This document shows, one piece after another, positions 24,574 to 33,047 of a stretch of DNA of 64,000 nt; the stretch's first letter is position 1, and each line of letters starts with the position of its first letter. The notes under the pieces are model-generated. The model had not been told where the DNA came from. It was given only the letters and a program-made list of their open reading frames with translations, and ran no database searches. This stretch comes from Bog-756 sp963699055 (GTDB lineage: Bacteria; Actinomycetota; Acidimicrobiia; Acidimicrobiales; RAAP-2): positions 62,001 through 126,000 of the forward strand of contig CAVOTA010000003.1 of assembly GCA_963699055.1 (NCBI GenBank), written 5' to 3'. The position numbers and the translations under genes were made by a program.

Positions 24574-26403
24574 GGGGGTGCCGGGAGCGAGCAGGCATCG
24601 ACAGCCCGGGTGGGCCGGAGGATGCGTGTGCCCCGTGGGGAACTCCTCCCCCGCCGACTGGACACCGTTGAGGCCGTTGTCCTCGCAGTCGGGGCACGGC
24701 GACTCGTCGGGCAGTGCCACGGCCACCCACTCGAGGGGGGTCCCGGCGGAGCCGGCGGCGGCCAGGCTCCCGAGGGAGAAGGCGGCCACCACGTGGTCCC
24801 CGGCCAGGCGCTCGATCCGCTCCCCCTTCCACTCCCGGAAGGCGGAGCCGATGTGCTCGGTGACGACGGACTCCTCCGCCGCGTCGAGCCCCTCGCCGCC
24901 CGCCAGGCGTCTGCGCAGCGGGCCCACGACGGACTCGGCGAGCTCGTGGGCGATGGCGATGAGGACGTCGGCCGACGGGCGCGGCCCGTCGGCGCCGACG
25001 AACGCGGCGCCGGCGTCGCTGGCCTCCTCGAGCAGCGGGAGGGCGGCCGTGGTGATCGAGTCGACCTGCTCGGTCTCGTCGGGCAGCAGCGCCGCCGACC
25101 ACGTCGTCCCCTTGGCCCGCAGCCGGTCGAGCAGGTCGTTCTGGTTGTCCTGGAGCGAACGCTTGAGCCGGCGGGCCATCCCCGTCACGATCGGGGTGAT
25201 GAGGTCGTCCCGCCGAACGGCCTGCGGATTCCGGGCCTGCGGCGGGCCGTCGCCCTCCTCGCCGTCGCCCACGTCCTCCGATACCTCCTGGTCCCCCGAC
25301 CCCAACGGTCCGGTGGCGGCCTCCGCGGCCGGCGCCGTGGCGGCGGCGGTGCCGGTGTCGTCCTGGGCCGCCCGCAGTTTGGCGAAGAGCGCATCCACCT
25401 GTTCGACCGGGGGTGCGGCGGCAGTGGCGCCGTCCTCGGACCCGGCCTCCTCGCCACCGGCACCCGTGGCCGGGGTCGCCTCGGGCACGGGTGCGTGGGG
25501 CTCGGTATCGGCGTCGACTCCGGCCGCCCCCGGCTCCTCCGGCTCGGCCGCCTCGGCCTCTTCCGCCAGCAGCAGGGTGGCCAGCTCCTCGGGGGTCCCC
25601 TCGTCGTCGGGTCGGGCCGCCGCCTCGCGACCGGCCACCTCGGCCGCCATCCGGGCCTCGTCCTCGGCCTTGAAGAGGTCGTCGGCGATGGCCTCGACCG
25701 AGTGCTTCACGTCGTTCACCGTCTCGGCGAGGCGCTCGCGGCCGGCGCGGAGCTGCTCGATCTGGGCGTGGAGCACCTTGCGCCGGCGCGACAGGTCGGC
25801 CAGGACCCGGGCCCGCAGTGCCTGCGCCTCCTCCACCATGACCCGTCCTTCGGCCCGGGCGCGCTCGGTCAGCTCGTCGGCGTCGGCCCGCACCTTCTCC
25901 AGGGCGGCGGCCACCTGCTGCTCGGTCCGCTCACGGAGGGCGGCCGACGCCGTCTCGGCCTCGGCGAGACGCTCGGCGAGGAGGGCGTCGGCCCTGGTCT
26001 GGGCGTGTTCGGACACGTCGGTGGCCTCGGTCACCATGCGCTCGGACACCTCGGTCGCCTCGGCCACCATCCGGGCCGCCTCGGCCTGGGCGTTGGCCAC
26101 CATCTCGGCGGCGGCGTCATGCGCGCTCTGGAGGACCCGCGCCGTCTCCTTGCCCACGGCGGTCGTCAGCATGGTGTCGTCGATGACCGGGTTGGCCGCC
26201 CGCCGCTCGGCGTCGGCCAGCTGGGCGAGCAGGTCCTGCTCGCGCTCGGCCTGGCCCCGCAGCCCGGTGGCGATCGATTCCAGGTAGTCCCGGACCTCGG
26301 TCGGGTCGAAGCCCCGCCGGACCGAGGCGAACGTGTGCCGGGCCACGTCGTCAGGGGCCAGGTGGGGGGAGGAGGTGATGGTCATCCGGCGTTCCTCGGG
26401 CAT
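24571..26403 (-). CDS. DivIVA-like coiled-coil protein with C-terminal phage-head (Mu F-like) Cys/His motif
   Basis: A 610-residue cytosolic protein in three parts. Residues about 15-60 resemble a DivIVA/GpsB membrane-binding start (FASVRRGFDPTEVRDYLESI). Residues about 60-250 are a long charged coiled coil. An acidic, Pro/Ala-rich linker (about 270-400) leads to a helical C-terminal domain ending in CPDCEDNGLNG and PPAHPGCRC. That last Cys/His pattern is typical of phage head-morphogenesis (Mu gp30/SPP1 gp7-type) proteins, and its presence on a DivIVA-like scaffold is unusual. I use the ATG at 26403 because TAGGCT lies 7 nt upstream; an ATG six codons later (26385) has a GAGGAA ribosome site and is the alternative. 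Confidence 0.8.
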   Translation of the reverse strand: MPEERRMTITSSPHLAPDDVARHTFASVRRGFDPTEVRDYLESIATGLRGQAEREQDLLAQLADAERRAANPVIDDTMLTTAVGKETARVLQSAHDAAAEMVANAQAEAARMVAEATEVSERMVTEATDVSEHAQTRADALLAERLAEAETASAALRERTEQQVAAALEKVRADADELTERARAEGRVMVEEAQALRARVLADLSRRRKVLHAQIEQLRAGRERLAETVNDVKHSVEAIADDLFKAEDEARMAAEVAGREAAARPDDEGTPEELATLLLAEEAEAAEPEEPGAAGVDADTEPHAPVPEATPATGAGGEEAGSEDGATAAAPPVEQVDALFAKLRAAQDDTGTAAATAPAAEAATGPLGSGDQEVSEDVGDGEEGDGPPQARNPQAVRRDDLITPIVTGMARRLKRSLQDNQNDLLDRLRAKGTTWSAALLPDETEQVDSITTAALPLLEEASDAGAAFVGADGPRPSADVLIAIAHELAESVVGPLRRRLAGGEGLDAAEESVVTEHIGSAFREWKGERIERLAGDHVVAAFSLGSLAAAGSAGTPLEWVAVALPDESPCPDCEDNGLNGVQSAGEEFPTGHTHPPAHPGCRCLLAPGTP

Positions 26404-26410
26404 GGCGCAG

Positions 26411-26416
26411 AGCCTA
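26411..26416 (-). promoter_or_regulatory. -10 box (TAGGCT) of the DivIVA-like gene
   Basis: TAGGCT ends 7 nt before the ATG at 26403, the leaderless spacing used elsewhere in the window. Confidence 0.45.
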
Positions 26417-26439
26417 CGACCGCGGGTCGCGCGAACGGC

Positions 26440-27693
26440 TCATCCCGCGGAACGACTGGGTGCGGAGTCGAGCGTGGAGGGCGTCGAGTGCCCGCCGTTG
26501 GACTCGAGGACGTGCAGCGCCTGGTCGAGCGTGGAGACGGCGTAGATCTTCAACCCGGGCCGCTGCTCGGACAGCGCCGCCTTGTACTCCTGTGGCGGCA
26601 CGAGGAAGATCGTCGCCCCGGCGTTCTCGACGGCGACCGTCTTCTGCGCCACCCCACCGACGTCGCCCACGTCGCCGGTGGCGTCCATGGTCCCGGTCGC
26701 CGCCACCGTGTGACCCCCGGTCAGTGACCCGCCGCCGAGGGCGTCGATCACCCCGAGCGTCATGGCCAGCCCGGCCGACGGGCCGCCGATGTCGGTGACG
26801 TCGATGGAGATGGGGAACGGGTAGGAGTAGTCGACCTGGTCCTCCGGTTCGATCCCGACGTCGACGGTCACCCACTCGCCCCCGACGTTCACCCTGGTGC
26901 GCTCCAGCGTCAGCCGCACCGGGACGGCCGCGCCGGTCCCGTTCCTGCGGACGGAGAAGACCACCGTCTGGCCCGGGTGGTGGGCGCTGATCGCCTGGCC
27001 GAGCGCTTCGGCCGTCAGCGTGGGTGTCCCGTCGAGCGCGGTGACCACGTCGCCAACGTTGAGCACCCCGTAGGCGGGTGTCCCGGCGAACGTCCCGGCG
27101 ATGACGGCGCCGGCCGGAGTGCCCGGCACGGCGTAGCCCAGGTGCCGCAGGGCCGCGGTCTTGGCCGCCTGTTCGGCCTGGGACATCTCGAGCGCGCCCT
27201 GGGCGTCGAGCTCGTCGGGCGAGGTGCCGCCCGTGACCGACGGCAGTGAGTAGAGCGCCGTGTTCGACTGCAACTTGAAGAACAGGTACGACAGCGCGTT
27301 GACCCGGGCCTCGCGCACGTCGGTCAGCAGGACCGGGTGGGTCACCGGGTGGGACTTGGACGGTGGGACCGTGATGAACGGTTGCACCGACTGTGCCGTC
27401 CCGGGCTGGATGGCGTAGTAGTCGAGGTTGATGCGGCTGGCCACCACGGCGGCCACGACCAGCACCGCCACGATCGTCCACACCCACGTCCACCGCGAAC
27501 GCCGGCGGCGGCGGGCGGGCGGCGCGAAGGGTGCCGGCGGCACCGGGGGTCCGGTCGGCGGGGCCGGGGCCGCCGGCGGTCCGGGCGGCGGGGCGACGGT
27601 CGGCGCGGGCACGGGGGCCGCCGCGTACGGGGAGGGGAAGGGGTCCCGGTCGGCGGTGGCCTCCGGCCCGGTCGGCTGCTCGGCGTCGGTCAT
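26440..27693 (-). CDS. YlbL-type PDZ-Lon (S16) membrane protease
   Basis: A 417-residue membrane-anchored serine protease. A proline-rich cytosolic start (about 1-60) precedes one transmembrane helix (about 66-85). A PDZ domain follows (GTFAGTPAYGVLNVGDVVTA) and then a C-terminal Lon-type proteolytic domain. The Ser-Lys dyad is present: Ser in GGPSAGLAMTLG and Lys in GGVAQKTVAVENAGA. Related YlbL proteins act outside the membrane in cell-division checkpoint or quality control. It is divergent from a HEAT-repeat gene with only 9 bp between starts. Part of the UPF0182 / YlbL / DUF2342 neighbourhood. Confidence 0.9.
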   Translation of the reverse strand: MTDAEQPTGPEATADRDPFPSPYAAAPVPAPTVAPPPGPPAAPAPPTGPPVPPAPFAPPARRRRRSRWTWVWTIVAVLVVAAVVASRINLDYYAIQPGTAQSVQPFITVPPSKSHPVTHPVLLTDVREARVNALSYLFFKLQSNTALYSLPSVTGGTSPDELDAQGALEMSQAEQAAKTAALRHLGYAVPGTPAGAVIAGTFAGTPAYGVLNVGDVVTALDGTPTLTAEALGQAISAHHPGQTVVFSVRRNGTGAAVPVRLTLERTRVNVGGEWVTVDVGIEPEDQVDYSYPFPISIDVTDIGGPSAGLAMTLGVIDALGGGSLTGGHTVAATGTMDATGDVGDVGGVAQKTVAVENAGATIFLVPPQEYKAALSEQRPGLKIYAVSTLDQALHVLESNGGHSTPSTLDSAPSRSAG

Positions 27694-27702
27694 AGTGGTG
27701 AG

Positions 27703-28323
27703 GTGCAGCCTGCCACGGAACCTGGTGCCGACGACATCACCGGCAGGCGCCGTGACGTGGCCCGGGCCGGCCACACCGGTGACACGGGGCGGGCGCGGGC
27801 CGGCCTGGTCGACCCGGCCCCGGCCGTGCGGGCGACCGCACTCGGTGCCCTGGACCGCCTCGGCGCGCTCGGCGACGACGAGCTCGGCGCCGGACTGTCC
27901 GACCACGACCCCACCGTGCGGCGCCGGGCCGCCGAACTGTCCGCCACCCGGCCCGCGGTCGACGTGGTCGCCCTGCTCGACGACCCCGACGCCTCGGTCG
28001 TGGAGATGGCGGCGTGGGCCACGGGCGAGCGGGAGGACGGCGGAGCGGTGCACCGGCTGGTGCTGCTGTCGGCGGCCGACGGGGGCCATCCGGACCCGCT
28101 GTGCCGGGAGGCGGCCGTCGCCGCACTCGGGGCCATCGGCGATCCGGACGGGCTGCCCGCCGTGCTCGCCGCGCTCGACGACAAACCGGCCGTCCGCCGT
28201 CGGGCGGCGGTCGCCCTGGCGGCCTTCGAGGGACCGCTGGTGGACGCGGCACTGCACCGCTGTCTCGAAGACCGCGACTGGCAGGTGCGACAGGTGGCCG
28301 AGGACCTGCTCGCCGTCGACTGA
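27703..28323 (+). CDS. HEAT-repeat protein
   Basis: A 206-residue all-helical protein built of HEAT-like repeats. Recurring units read PAVRATALGALDRLGA, PTVRRRAAELSA and PAVRRRAAVALAAFEG, ending in DWQVRQVAEDLLAVD. Such scaffolds bind proteins; no enzyme motif is seen. The GTG at 27703 is the most upstream start that clears the divergent protease gene; an internal GTG about 18 codons later is also possible. It runs against the mreB gene. Confidence 0.75.
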   Translation: MQPATEPGADDITGRRRDVARAGHTGDTGRARAGLVDPAPAVRATALGALDRLGALGDDELGAGLSDHDPTVRRRAAELSATRPAVDVVALLDDPDASVVEMAAWATGEREDGGAVHRLVLLSAADGGHPDPLCREAAVAALGAIGDPDGLPAVLAALDDKPAVRRRAAVALAAFEGPLVDAALHRCLEDRDWQVRQVAEDLLAVD

Positions 28324-28370
28324 ACGACCGGGGCGGCGGCGTCCACCGGACCGGTACGCCCTCCGCCGGC

Positions 28371-29375
28371 TCAGATCTCGGCGGCCGCGAAGATCGGGCG
28401 GAGGCTGTCGAACGAGTCGAGGCACAGACCCGCACCCCGCACCACGCACTCGACGGGATCGGCCACGGTGTGGACGGGCACATCGGTCTCCCGGGCCAGC
28501 AGCTCGGCCAGCCCGCGCAGCCTCGATGCGCCGCCGAGCAGGTGGATGCCCTCGTAGATGATGTCCTGGGCCAGTTCGGGTGGCGAGTCGGAGAGACACC
28601 CGAGCACCGTGTCGACGATCAGCTCGACCTGGTCCCGCAGCGCGAACCGCATCTCGTCGGCGGTGAGCTCCACCGTCCGCGGTCGGCCCGTCGCCACCTC
28701 GCGCCCACGCGCCTCGACCCGCGCTTCGCCCTCGTAGGGCAGCGCCGAGCCGATGGCGATCTTCAGCTCCTCGCCGGTGCGCTCGCTCACCGCCACCCCG
28801 TACTTCTGTCGGACGTACTCCTGGATGTCGGCGTCCATGTCGTGGCCGCCGCACCGGACGGCACGGTAGGCCACGATGCCGCCGAGGGAGATGACGGCCG
28901 TCTCGGTCGTGCCGCCGCCGACGTCGACGACCATGCTGCCCACCGGCTCGTGCACCTCGAGGCCGGCGCCGATGGCCGCCGCCATGGGCTGCTCGATGAG
29001 GTGGGCGGCCGATGCCCCGGCCCGTCGGGCGGCCTCCTTGACGGCCCGGCGCTCGACCGAGGTGATGGCCGAGGGCACGCAGATGAGGACGCGCGGCCGG
29101 TTGAGCTTGGTCACGCCGGCCCGGTGGAGGAGGAGGCGGATGGTCCGCTCGGTGATGTCGAAGTCGGTGATGGCCCCCTCGCGCAGCGGCCGCACGGCGA
29201 CGATGTAGCCGGGCGTCCGGCCGATCAGCTGCCAGGCCTCGTCGCCCACGGCCAGGACCTCGTGGGTCCGTGTGTTGAGGGCGATCACCGTGGGCTCCTC
29301 GAGGATGACCCCGCGTCCCCGGGCGAACACCTGGGTGGTCGAGGTCCCGAGGTCGATCGCGAGGTCCCGTGCCAC
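28371..29375 (-). CDS. mreB: Rod-shape-determining protein MreB (actin-like ATPase)
   Basis: A 334-residue actin-fold ATPase that directs peptidoglycan synthesis along the cell side wall. Phosphate-1 motif DLAIDLGTSTTQVF, phosphate-2 MVVDVGGGTTETAVISLGG, and adenosine-binding IHLLGGASRLRG are in order. The GTG at 29375 has TACGAT 6 nt upstream. It is a single gene without mreC/mreD or RodA beside it; many actinobacteria lack mreB or have several, so its role may be accessory. Confidence 0.9.
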   Translation of the reverse strand: MARDLAIDLGTSTTQVFARGRGVILEEPTVIALNTRTHEVLAVGDEAWQLIGRTPGYIVAVRPLREGAITDFDITERTIRLLLHRAGVTKLNRPRVLICVPSAITSVERRAVKEAARRAGASAAHLIEQPMAAAIGAGLEVHEPVGSMVVDVGGGTTETAVISLGGIVAYRAVRCGGHDMDADIQEYVRQKYGVAVSERTGEELKIAIGSALPYEGEARVEARGREVATGRPRTVELTADEMRFALRDQVELIVDTVLGCLSDSPPELAQDIIYEGIHLLGGASRLRGLAELLARETDVPVHTVADPVECVVRGAGLCLDSFDSLRPIFAAAEI

Positions 29376-29381
29376 CCGACC

Positions 29382-29387
29382 ATCGTA
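29382..29387 (-). promoter_or_regulatory. -10 box (TACGAT) of mreB
   Basis: TACGAT ends 6 nt before the GTG at 29375. Confidence 0.45.
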
Positions 29388-29494
29388 GGTGGTCGACCAC
29401 CCCCGCGGCCCCGGCCGTCGTGGCCGGTGGTGGAGCGACCCGGAGGCGCCGACGTCCGGAGGCGGCGCGCCGTCCCTTCGGACCCCCGTGTCGG

Positions 29495-29500
29495 TAACCT
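29495..29500 (+). promoter_or_regulatory. -10 box (TAACCT) of HtrA-like gene
   Basis: TAACCT ends 7 nt before the GTG at 29508. Confidence 0.45.
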
Positions 29501-29507
29501 TCCACCC

Positions 29508-30746
29508 GTGCGCGGACAGGACGACGACGGCTTCGGCGTGCCGGAGAACGAGGACGGAGACGCCGAGGACGGTCCGCTGCGCGGCTGGGTCCACCCCGAC
29601 GACCGGCTGTGGCTGCACCCGTCCGAACGCGCCGCGGCCGCGGCGGCCGGGCACCTGCCGCCGGTGCGCCCGACCGCCACCCGGCCCGGGATGCGCGGGA
29701 CCTGGGTGGTCGGTGGCCTGACGGTGTGCGTGGCCCTCGCCCTGGTCGTAACGGGCATGGTGGTCGCCGCCGGTTCCGACTCCGCCACGCCGGCTACCAC
29801 CGGTGTCGTGTTCACCGGGGTGCCGAGCACCGAGGTGAACCTCAGCCACCTGACCTCGACCCACCAGATGATGCAGCTCGCCTCGTCGGCCCAGGACTCC
29901 ACGGTGGCGCTCGTGGTGACGGTCGACGGACGCAGCCATGTCGGCACCGGGATCGTGGCCGAAGCCGGCGGCATCGTCGTCGCCATGCGCCCCACCGTCG
30001 CGGGCGCCAGTCAGGTGACCGTGGTCGAACGGGACGGCACCCGCCAGACCGCCCTGCCGGTCGGGGCCGACCCGACCACCGGCATCGTCGTGTTCCGCAT
30101 CCCCGACGACCTGCCGGCGGCCGACCTGACCACCGGGGACCCGGCCACCGGGTCGTTGGCCGTCGCCCTGACCGAGTCGGCGCGCCGCCACGGTGCCCCG
30201 GACGCCCATCTGTACGCGGGGACCGTGCTCTACGCCGGGCTCGCCGCCGGTGGAGTGCCCGGATCACCCTCGGGTTTCTGCGCCACCGCCATCGACGCCC
30301 CCCTCGGCACCGGCGACATCGGCAGCCCGCTCGTCGAGCCGTCGGGCGCCGTGGCCGGAGTGCTGGACGCCGTGACCGGTGCGGGTGGCTCCCGGACGGC
30401 GGTGTTCCTGCCGGCCGAGCTCGTGCGGGATGTCGCCGCCCAGATCGTGGCCCACGGGTCCGTGCTCCACGGCGTGCTCGGGGCGGCCGTCGTCGACCCG
30501 CCGGGGGCGGCCGCCGGATCCGCCGACGCCGGGGCGCTGGTCGAGTGGGTGACCGCCGGGGGATCGGCCGCGCAGGCCGGCCTCGAGCCCGGGGACCGGA
30601 TCGTCGCCGTGGACGGGGCCCAGGTGCGGTCGGTGGCCGAGCTCGTCACCCGGCTCTATGCCGACCCGCCCGGGACCGAGCTCCCGCTCACGGTCGTGCG
30701 CTCGGGCGGCACCGTCGACACCACCGCCGTCCTCGGCGACCGGTAG
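29508..30746 (+). CDS. HtrA-like membrane protein with PDZ domain, predicted pseudoprotease
   Basis: A 412-residue protein. A cytosolic start with GWVHPDDRLWLHPSE (about 26-40) is followed by one transmembrane helix (about 68-88), a trypsin-like domain (about 120-330) and a PDZ domain (GSAAQAGLEPGDRIVAVDG). The fold follows HtrA closely, but all three catalytic positions are changed: the His region reads AMRPTVAGA (usually NHVVAGA), the Asp position reads TTGIVVFRI (usually TDLAVLRI), and the Ser motif reads GDIGSPLV (usually GNSGGPL). It is therefore probably a non-proteolytic binding or scaffold protein in the envelope. Divergent from mreB; followed by the DUF2342 gene. Confidence 0.85.
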   Translation: MRGQDDDGFGVPENEDGDAEDGPLRGWVHPDDRLWLHPSERAAAAAAGHLPPVRPTATRPGMRGTWVVGGLTVCVALALVVTGMVVAAGSDSATPATTGVVFTGVPSTEVNLSHLTSTHQMMQLASSAQDSTVALVVTVDGRSHVGTGIVAEAGGIVVAMRPTVAGASQVTVVERDGTRQTALPVGADPTTGIVVFRIPDDLPAADLTTGDPATGSLAVALTESARRHGAPDAHLYAGTVLYAGLAAGGVPGSPSGFCATAIDAPLGTGDIGSPLVEPSGAVAGVLDAVTGAGGSRTAVFLPAELVRDVAAQIVAHGSVLHGVLGAAVVDPPGAAAGSADAGALVEWVTAGGSAAQAGLEPGDRIVAVDGAQVRSVAELVTRLYADPPGTELPLTVVRSGGTVDTTAVLGDR

Positions 30747-30834
30747 CGCTCCGACGGGGCACGCCCGATCCGGGGGGGGGTGGACCCGGACCGTGCCGGC
30801 CCGGCGCGACGCACCGCCGGCCACGGCCGGGCCG

Positions 30835-30840
30835 TAGCAT
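30835..30840 (+). promoter_or_regulatory. -10 box (TAGCAT) of DUF2342 gene
   Basis: TAGCAT ends 6 nt before the ATG at 30847. A run of nine G residues (30772-30780) lies just upstream. Confidence 0.5.
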
Positions 30841-30846
30841 GCAGCT

Positions 30847-32106
30847 ATGGCACCTCCCGATCCCGCCGATCCCGGGAACCCGTTCCAGTCGCTGCTCGGC
30901 GACCTGATGAACATGCTCGGGTCCAACGGACCCGACTCGTGGGAGATGACCCGGGCCTTCGCCCTCAACGTGGCCACCGGGGGGACCCCCGAGTCCAACG
31001 TCGAGCCGCTCCAACGGATCCAGGTGGAGCAGCTGTCCCGGGTGGCCGAGCTCAACGTCATCGAAGCCACCGGCATGCCGGTGACGCCCGACGGCCGCCG
31101 GCTGACGTGCGTACCCGTGGGGCGCGGCGACTGGACGGCGCGGGCGCTCGAGTCCTGGCGGCCCGTGCTGGCCGAGATGGCCACCCCACCACCGACCCCG
31201 AGCACCGACACCGACACCGGCGACGGCACCGGCGCCGACCTCGACCCGTCGCTCGACCCGACCGGCGGCATGGCCGCCATGCTGGGCCAGTGGGCCTCCG
31301 CGGTCGGCCCGATGTTCTTCGGTCTCCAGATCGGCTCGGTGGTCGGCCACCTGTCGCAGCGGACGCTCGGGCAGTATCCGCTGGCGCTGCCGTGGGCGCC
31401 GTCGGACGAGCTGCTGCTCGTGACCTCCAACATCGCCGAGTTCGCCCGGGACTGGAGCCTCCCCGAGGAGGAGGCACTGCTGTGGGTGTGCGCCCGGGAG
31501 CTGGCCACCAACTCCGTGCTGACCCGCCCCGCGGTGCGCGTCCGGTTCGAGGAACTCCTGCACACCTACGCCGAGTCGCAGGCCGCCGCCCAGCAGGACC
31601 TGGCCGGCAAGCTCCGCGGCATCACCGGCGGGGACGACCTCGGCGCTCTCGGCCAGGGCATGGACCTGGAGTCGCTGCAGGGCATGTTCGGCGATCCCGA
31701 GGCGCTCCTCGGCGACCTCCTGACCCCGGAGTCACGCCGGACCTCGGATCAGCTCACGGCGCTCGCCGTCGTCGTCGACGCGTACGCCGACCACATCGCC
31801 ACCGTGGTCGGGGCCAAGCTCGTCGGCGCCCACACCCAGCTCGCCGAGGCCTGGTACCGGCGGCGCACCGAGCGCGGCAAGGGCGAGGAGGCGGCCGGCG
31901 CGCTGTTCGGCCTCGACCTCGACCAGGCCCAGGTGGACCGGGGACGGGCGTTCGTCGCCGGGGTGATCGAACGGGCGGGCGAGGAAGGCCTCGGTCGCCT
32001 GTGGAGCCCGGCCCGCAACCTGCCGACGCCGGCCGAGGTCGATGCGCCCGGACTGTGGCTGGAGCGGATCGCCCTGCCCGAGCTCGACGCACCCGCCGGC
32101 GACTGA
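30847..32106 (+). CDS. DUF2342 (zincin-like) family protein, no HExxH seen
   Basis: A 419-residue protein of the actinobacterial family annotated as a zincin-like putative hydrolase (DUF2342). Family features: GPMFFGLQIGSVVGHLSQR and LPWAPSDELLLVTSNIAEFA in the middle. The helix expected to carry the metal site reads WVCARELATNSVL, without HExxH, so metallopeptidase activity is doubtful. The family is conserved near UPF0182 and YlbL-type genes in actinobacteria, which supports a shared but unknown role. N terminus: MAPPDPADPGNPFQSLLGDL, a low-complexity segment. Confidence 0.85.
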   Translation: MAPPDPADPGNPFQSLLGDLMNMLGSNGPDSWEMTRAFALNVATGGTPESNVEPLQRIQVEQLSRVAELNVIEATGMPVTPDGRRLTCVPVGRGDWTARALESWRPVLAEMATPPPTPSTDTDTGDGTGADLDPSLDPTGGMAAMLGQWASAVGPMFFGLQIGSVVGHLSQRTLGQYPLALPWAPSDELLLVTSNIAEFARDWSLPEEEALLWVCARELATNSVLTRPAVRVRFEELLHTYAESQAAAQQDLAGKLRGITGGDDLGALGQGMDLESLQGMFGDPEALLGDLLTPESRRTSDQLTALAVVVDAYADHIATVVGAKLVGAHTQLAEAWYRRRTERGKGEEAAGALFGLDLDQAQVDRGRAFVAGVIERAGEEGLGRLWSPARNLPTPAEVDAPGLWLERIALPELDAPAGD

Positions 32107-32133
32107 CCGGGGCGCCGCCCGCGCCCCGTCCGG

Positions 32134-32481
32134 TCAGGCCGGTGCGTCGCCGACCGGCTCGGCGCCGGCCGTGGGCTCCGCGGTGGCCGGCTCCTCCTCG
32201 GGAAGGCCGAGGTCCCATTCGAGCAGGATGTTCTCCCGCTCGGCGTCCCGGATGACCCGCTCCCGGTTGCGCCGGTACTGGGGGTCGTGCGGCGGCAGCA
32301 GGACGAGGCGTGCGTTGGTGCGACGCCGGAATTCCTCGATCAGCGCGGGGTCGCCGAAGTCGGAGCGGACGTCCCAGTGCGGCGCGACCGGGCCGAGGTA
32401 CACGATCCGCACGTGGCCGACGGGCGGCTGCGGCTCGGCCTCCTCCTCGGGGAGGGTCGGATCATCGGTGACCGGGGTCAT
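32134..32481 (-). CDS. Hypothetical actinobacterial protein
   Basis: A 115-residue acidic protein. Its core (about 20-85) reads VGHVRIVYLGPVAPHWDVRS followed by ARLVLLPPHDPQYRRNRERV; both ends are Pro/Glu/Ala-rich and probably disordered. No family name can be given. AGGAGG lies about 10 nt before the ATG at 32481. It converges on the DUF2342 gene. Confidence 0.7.
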   Translation of the reverse strand: MTPVTDDPTLPEEEAEPQPPVGHVRIVYLGPVAPHWDVRSDFGDPALIEEFRRRTNARLVLLPPHDPQYRRNRERVIRDAERENILLEWDLGLPEEEPATAEPTAGAEPVGDAPA

Positions 32482-32788
32482 GGCAGTGGTTCCTCCTGGG
32501 ACGGCAGTGGGCCGATCCTACCGCTGCGCCACCCGGGCACCGTCCCGGGCGCCGCGCCGGCACGCGCCGGAGGCCCGGGAGGGGGCCCTCCGGCAGAGCC
32601 GACGGACCCAACATAAGAAGGCCCAGGTGCCAGATAAGAATCCGGTGAGGAAAGCCGCAGAACCCCTGGATTCCGCACCGTTCCGGGCGATGGGGCGCGA
32701 CACTGGCAGCACAACGGATGCGAGCGCACCAGCGGCCGGAACGGCCCACGGGAGCGACCGGACATCCCCGAGGATCACGGAGGTTCCC
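32482..32788. promoter_or_regulatory. Intergenic region upstream of the first WhiB gene
   Basis: About 300 bp between divergent genes. It contains two copies of ATAAGAA (32613-32619 and 32634-32640, 21 bp apart) in an otherwise GC-rich stretch, about 150-175 bp before the WhiB start. This long leader is likely to hold the WhiB promoter; a precise promoter could not be assigned. Confidence 0.35.
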
Positions 32789-33040
32789 ATGGACGCGGAC
32801 TGGATGGAAGTAGGGAAGTGCAAGGAGCTGTCACCGTCCATCTTCTTCCCCAGTGACGGTGTGGGCGTCCAGGAGGCCCAGCGCATCTGCGCCGAGTGCC
32901 CCGTCGCCGATCAGTGCCTCGAGTACACGCTGACCGAGCGCGTCGACCACGGCGTGTGGGGCGGCAAGTCCGAGCGCGAGCGCCGGCGCATCCTGCGCCG
33001 CCGCCGGGTCGGCCTGAGCGTCGTCGGCGCCGGCGCCTGA
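32789..33040 (+). CDS. WhiB-family iron-sulfur transcription factor
   Basis: An 83-residue WhiB-like protein. Four Cys ligands for a [4Fe-4S] cluster are present (VGKCKE, then CAECPVADQC). The turn GVWGGKSERERRRIL and the basic tail RRRRVGL match the sigma-binding and DNA-binding parts. GGAGG lies 6 nt before the ATG. It is 8 bp upstream of ftcD and may be co-transcribed with it. Similar size to WhiB1-type proteins, but I do not assign a subfamily. Confidence 0.93.
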   Translation: MDADWMEVGKCKELSPSIFFPSDGVGVQEAQRICAECPVADQCLEYTLTERVDHGVWGGKSERERRRILRRRRVGLSVVGAGA

Positions 33041-33047
33041 CCGGCTG

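Noticed and set aside
22504..26727. A 1,407-codon open frame on the plus strand opposite the UPF0182 and DivIVA-like genes
   Set aside because: It is the antisense of GC-rich coding DNA; its product is Arg/Gly/His-rich with no domain, while the minus strand encodes recognisable proteins.
30772..30780. A run of nine G residues as a phase-variable or quadruplex site
   Set aside because: It is a single tract outside coding sequence and outside the -10 box; there is no further support.
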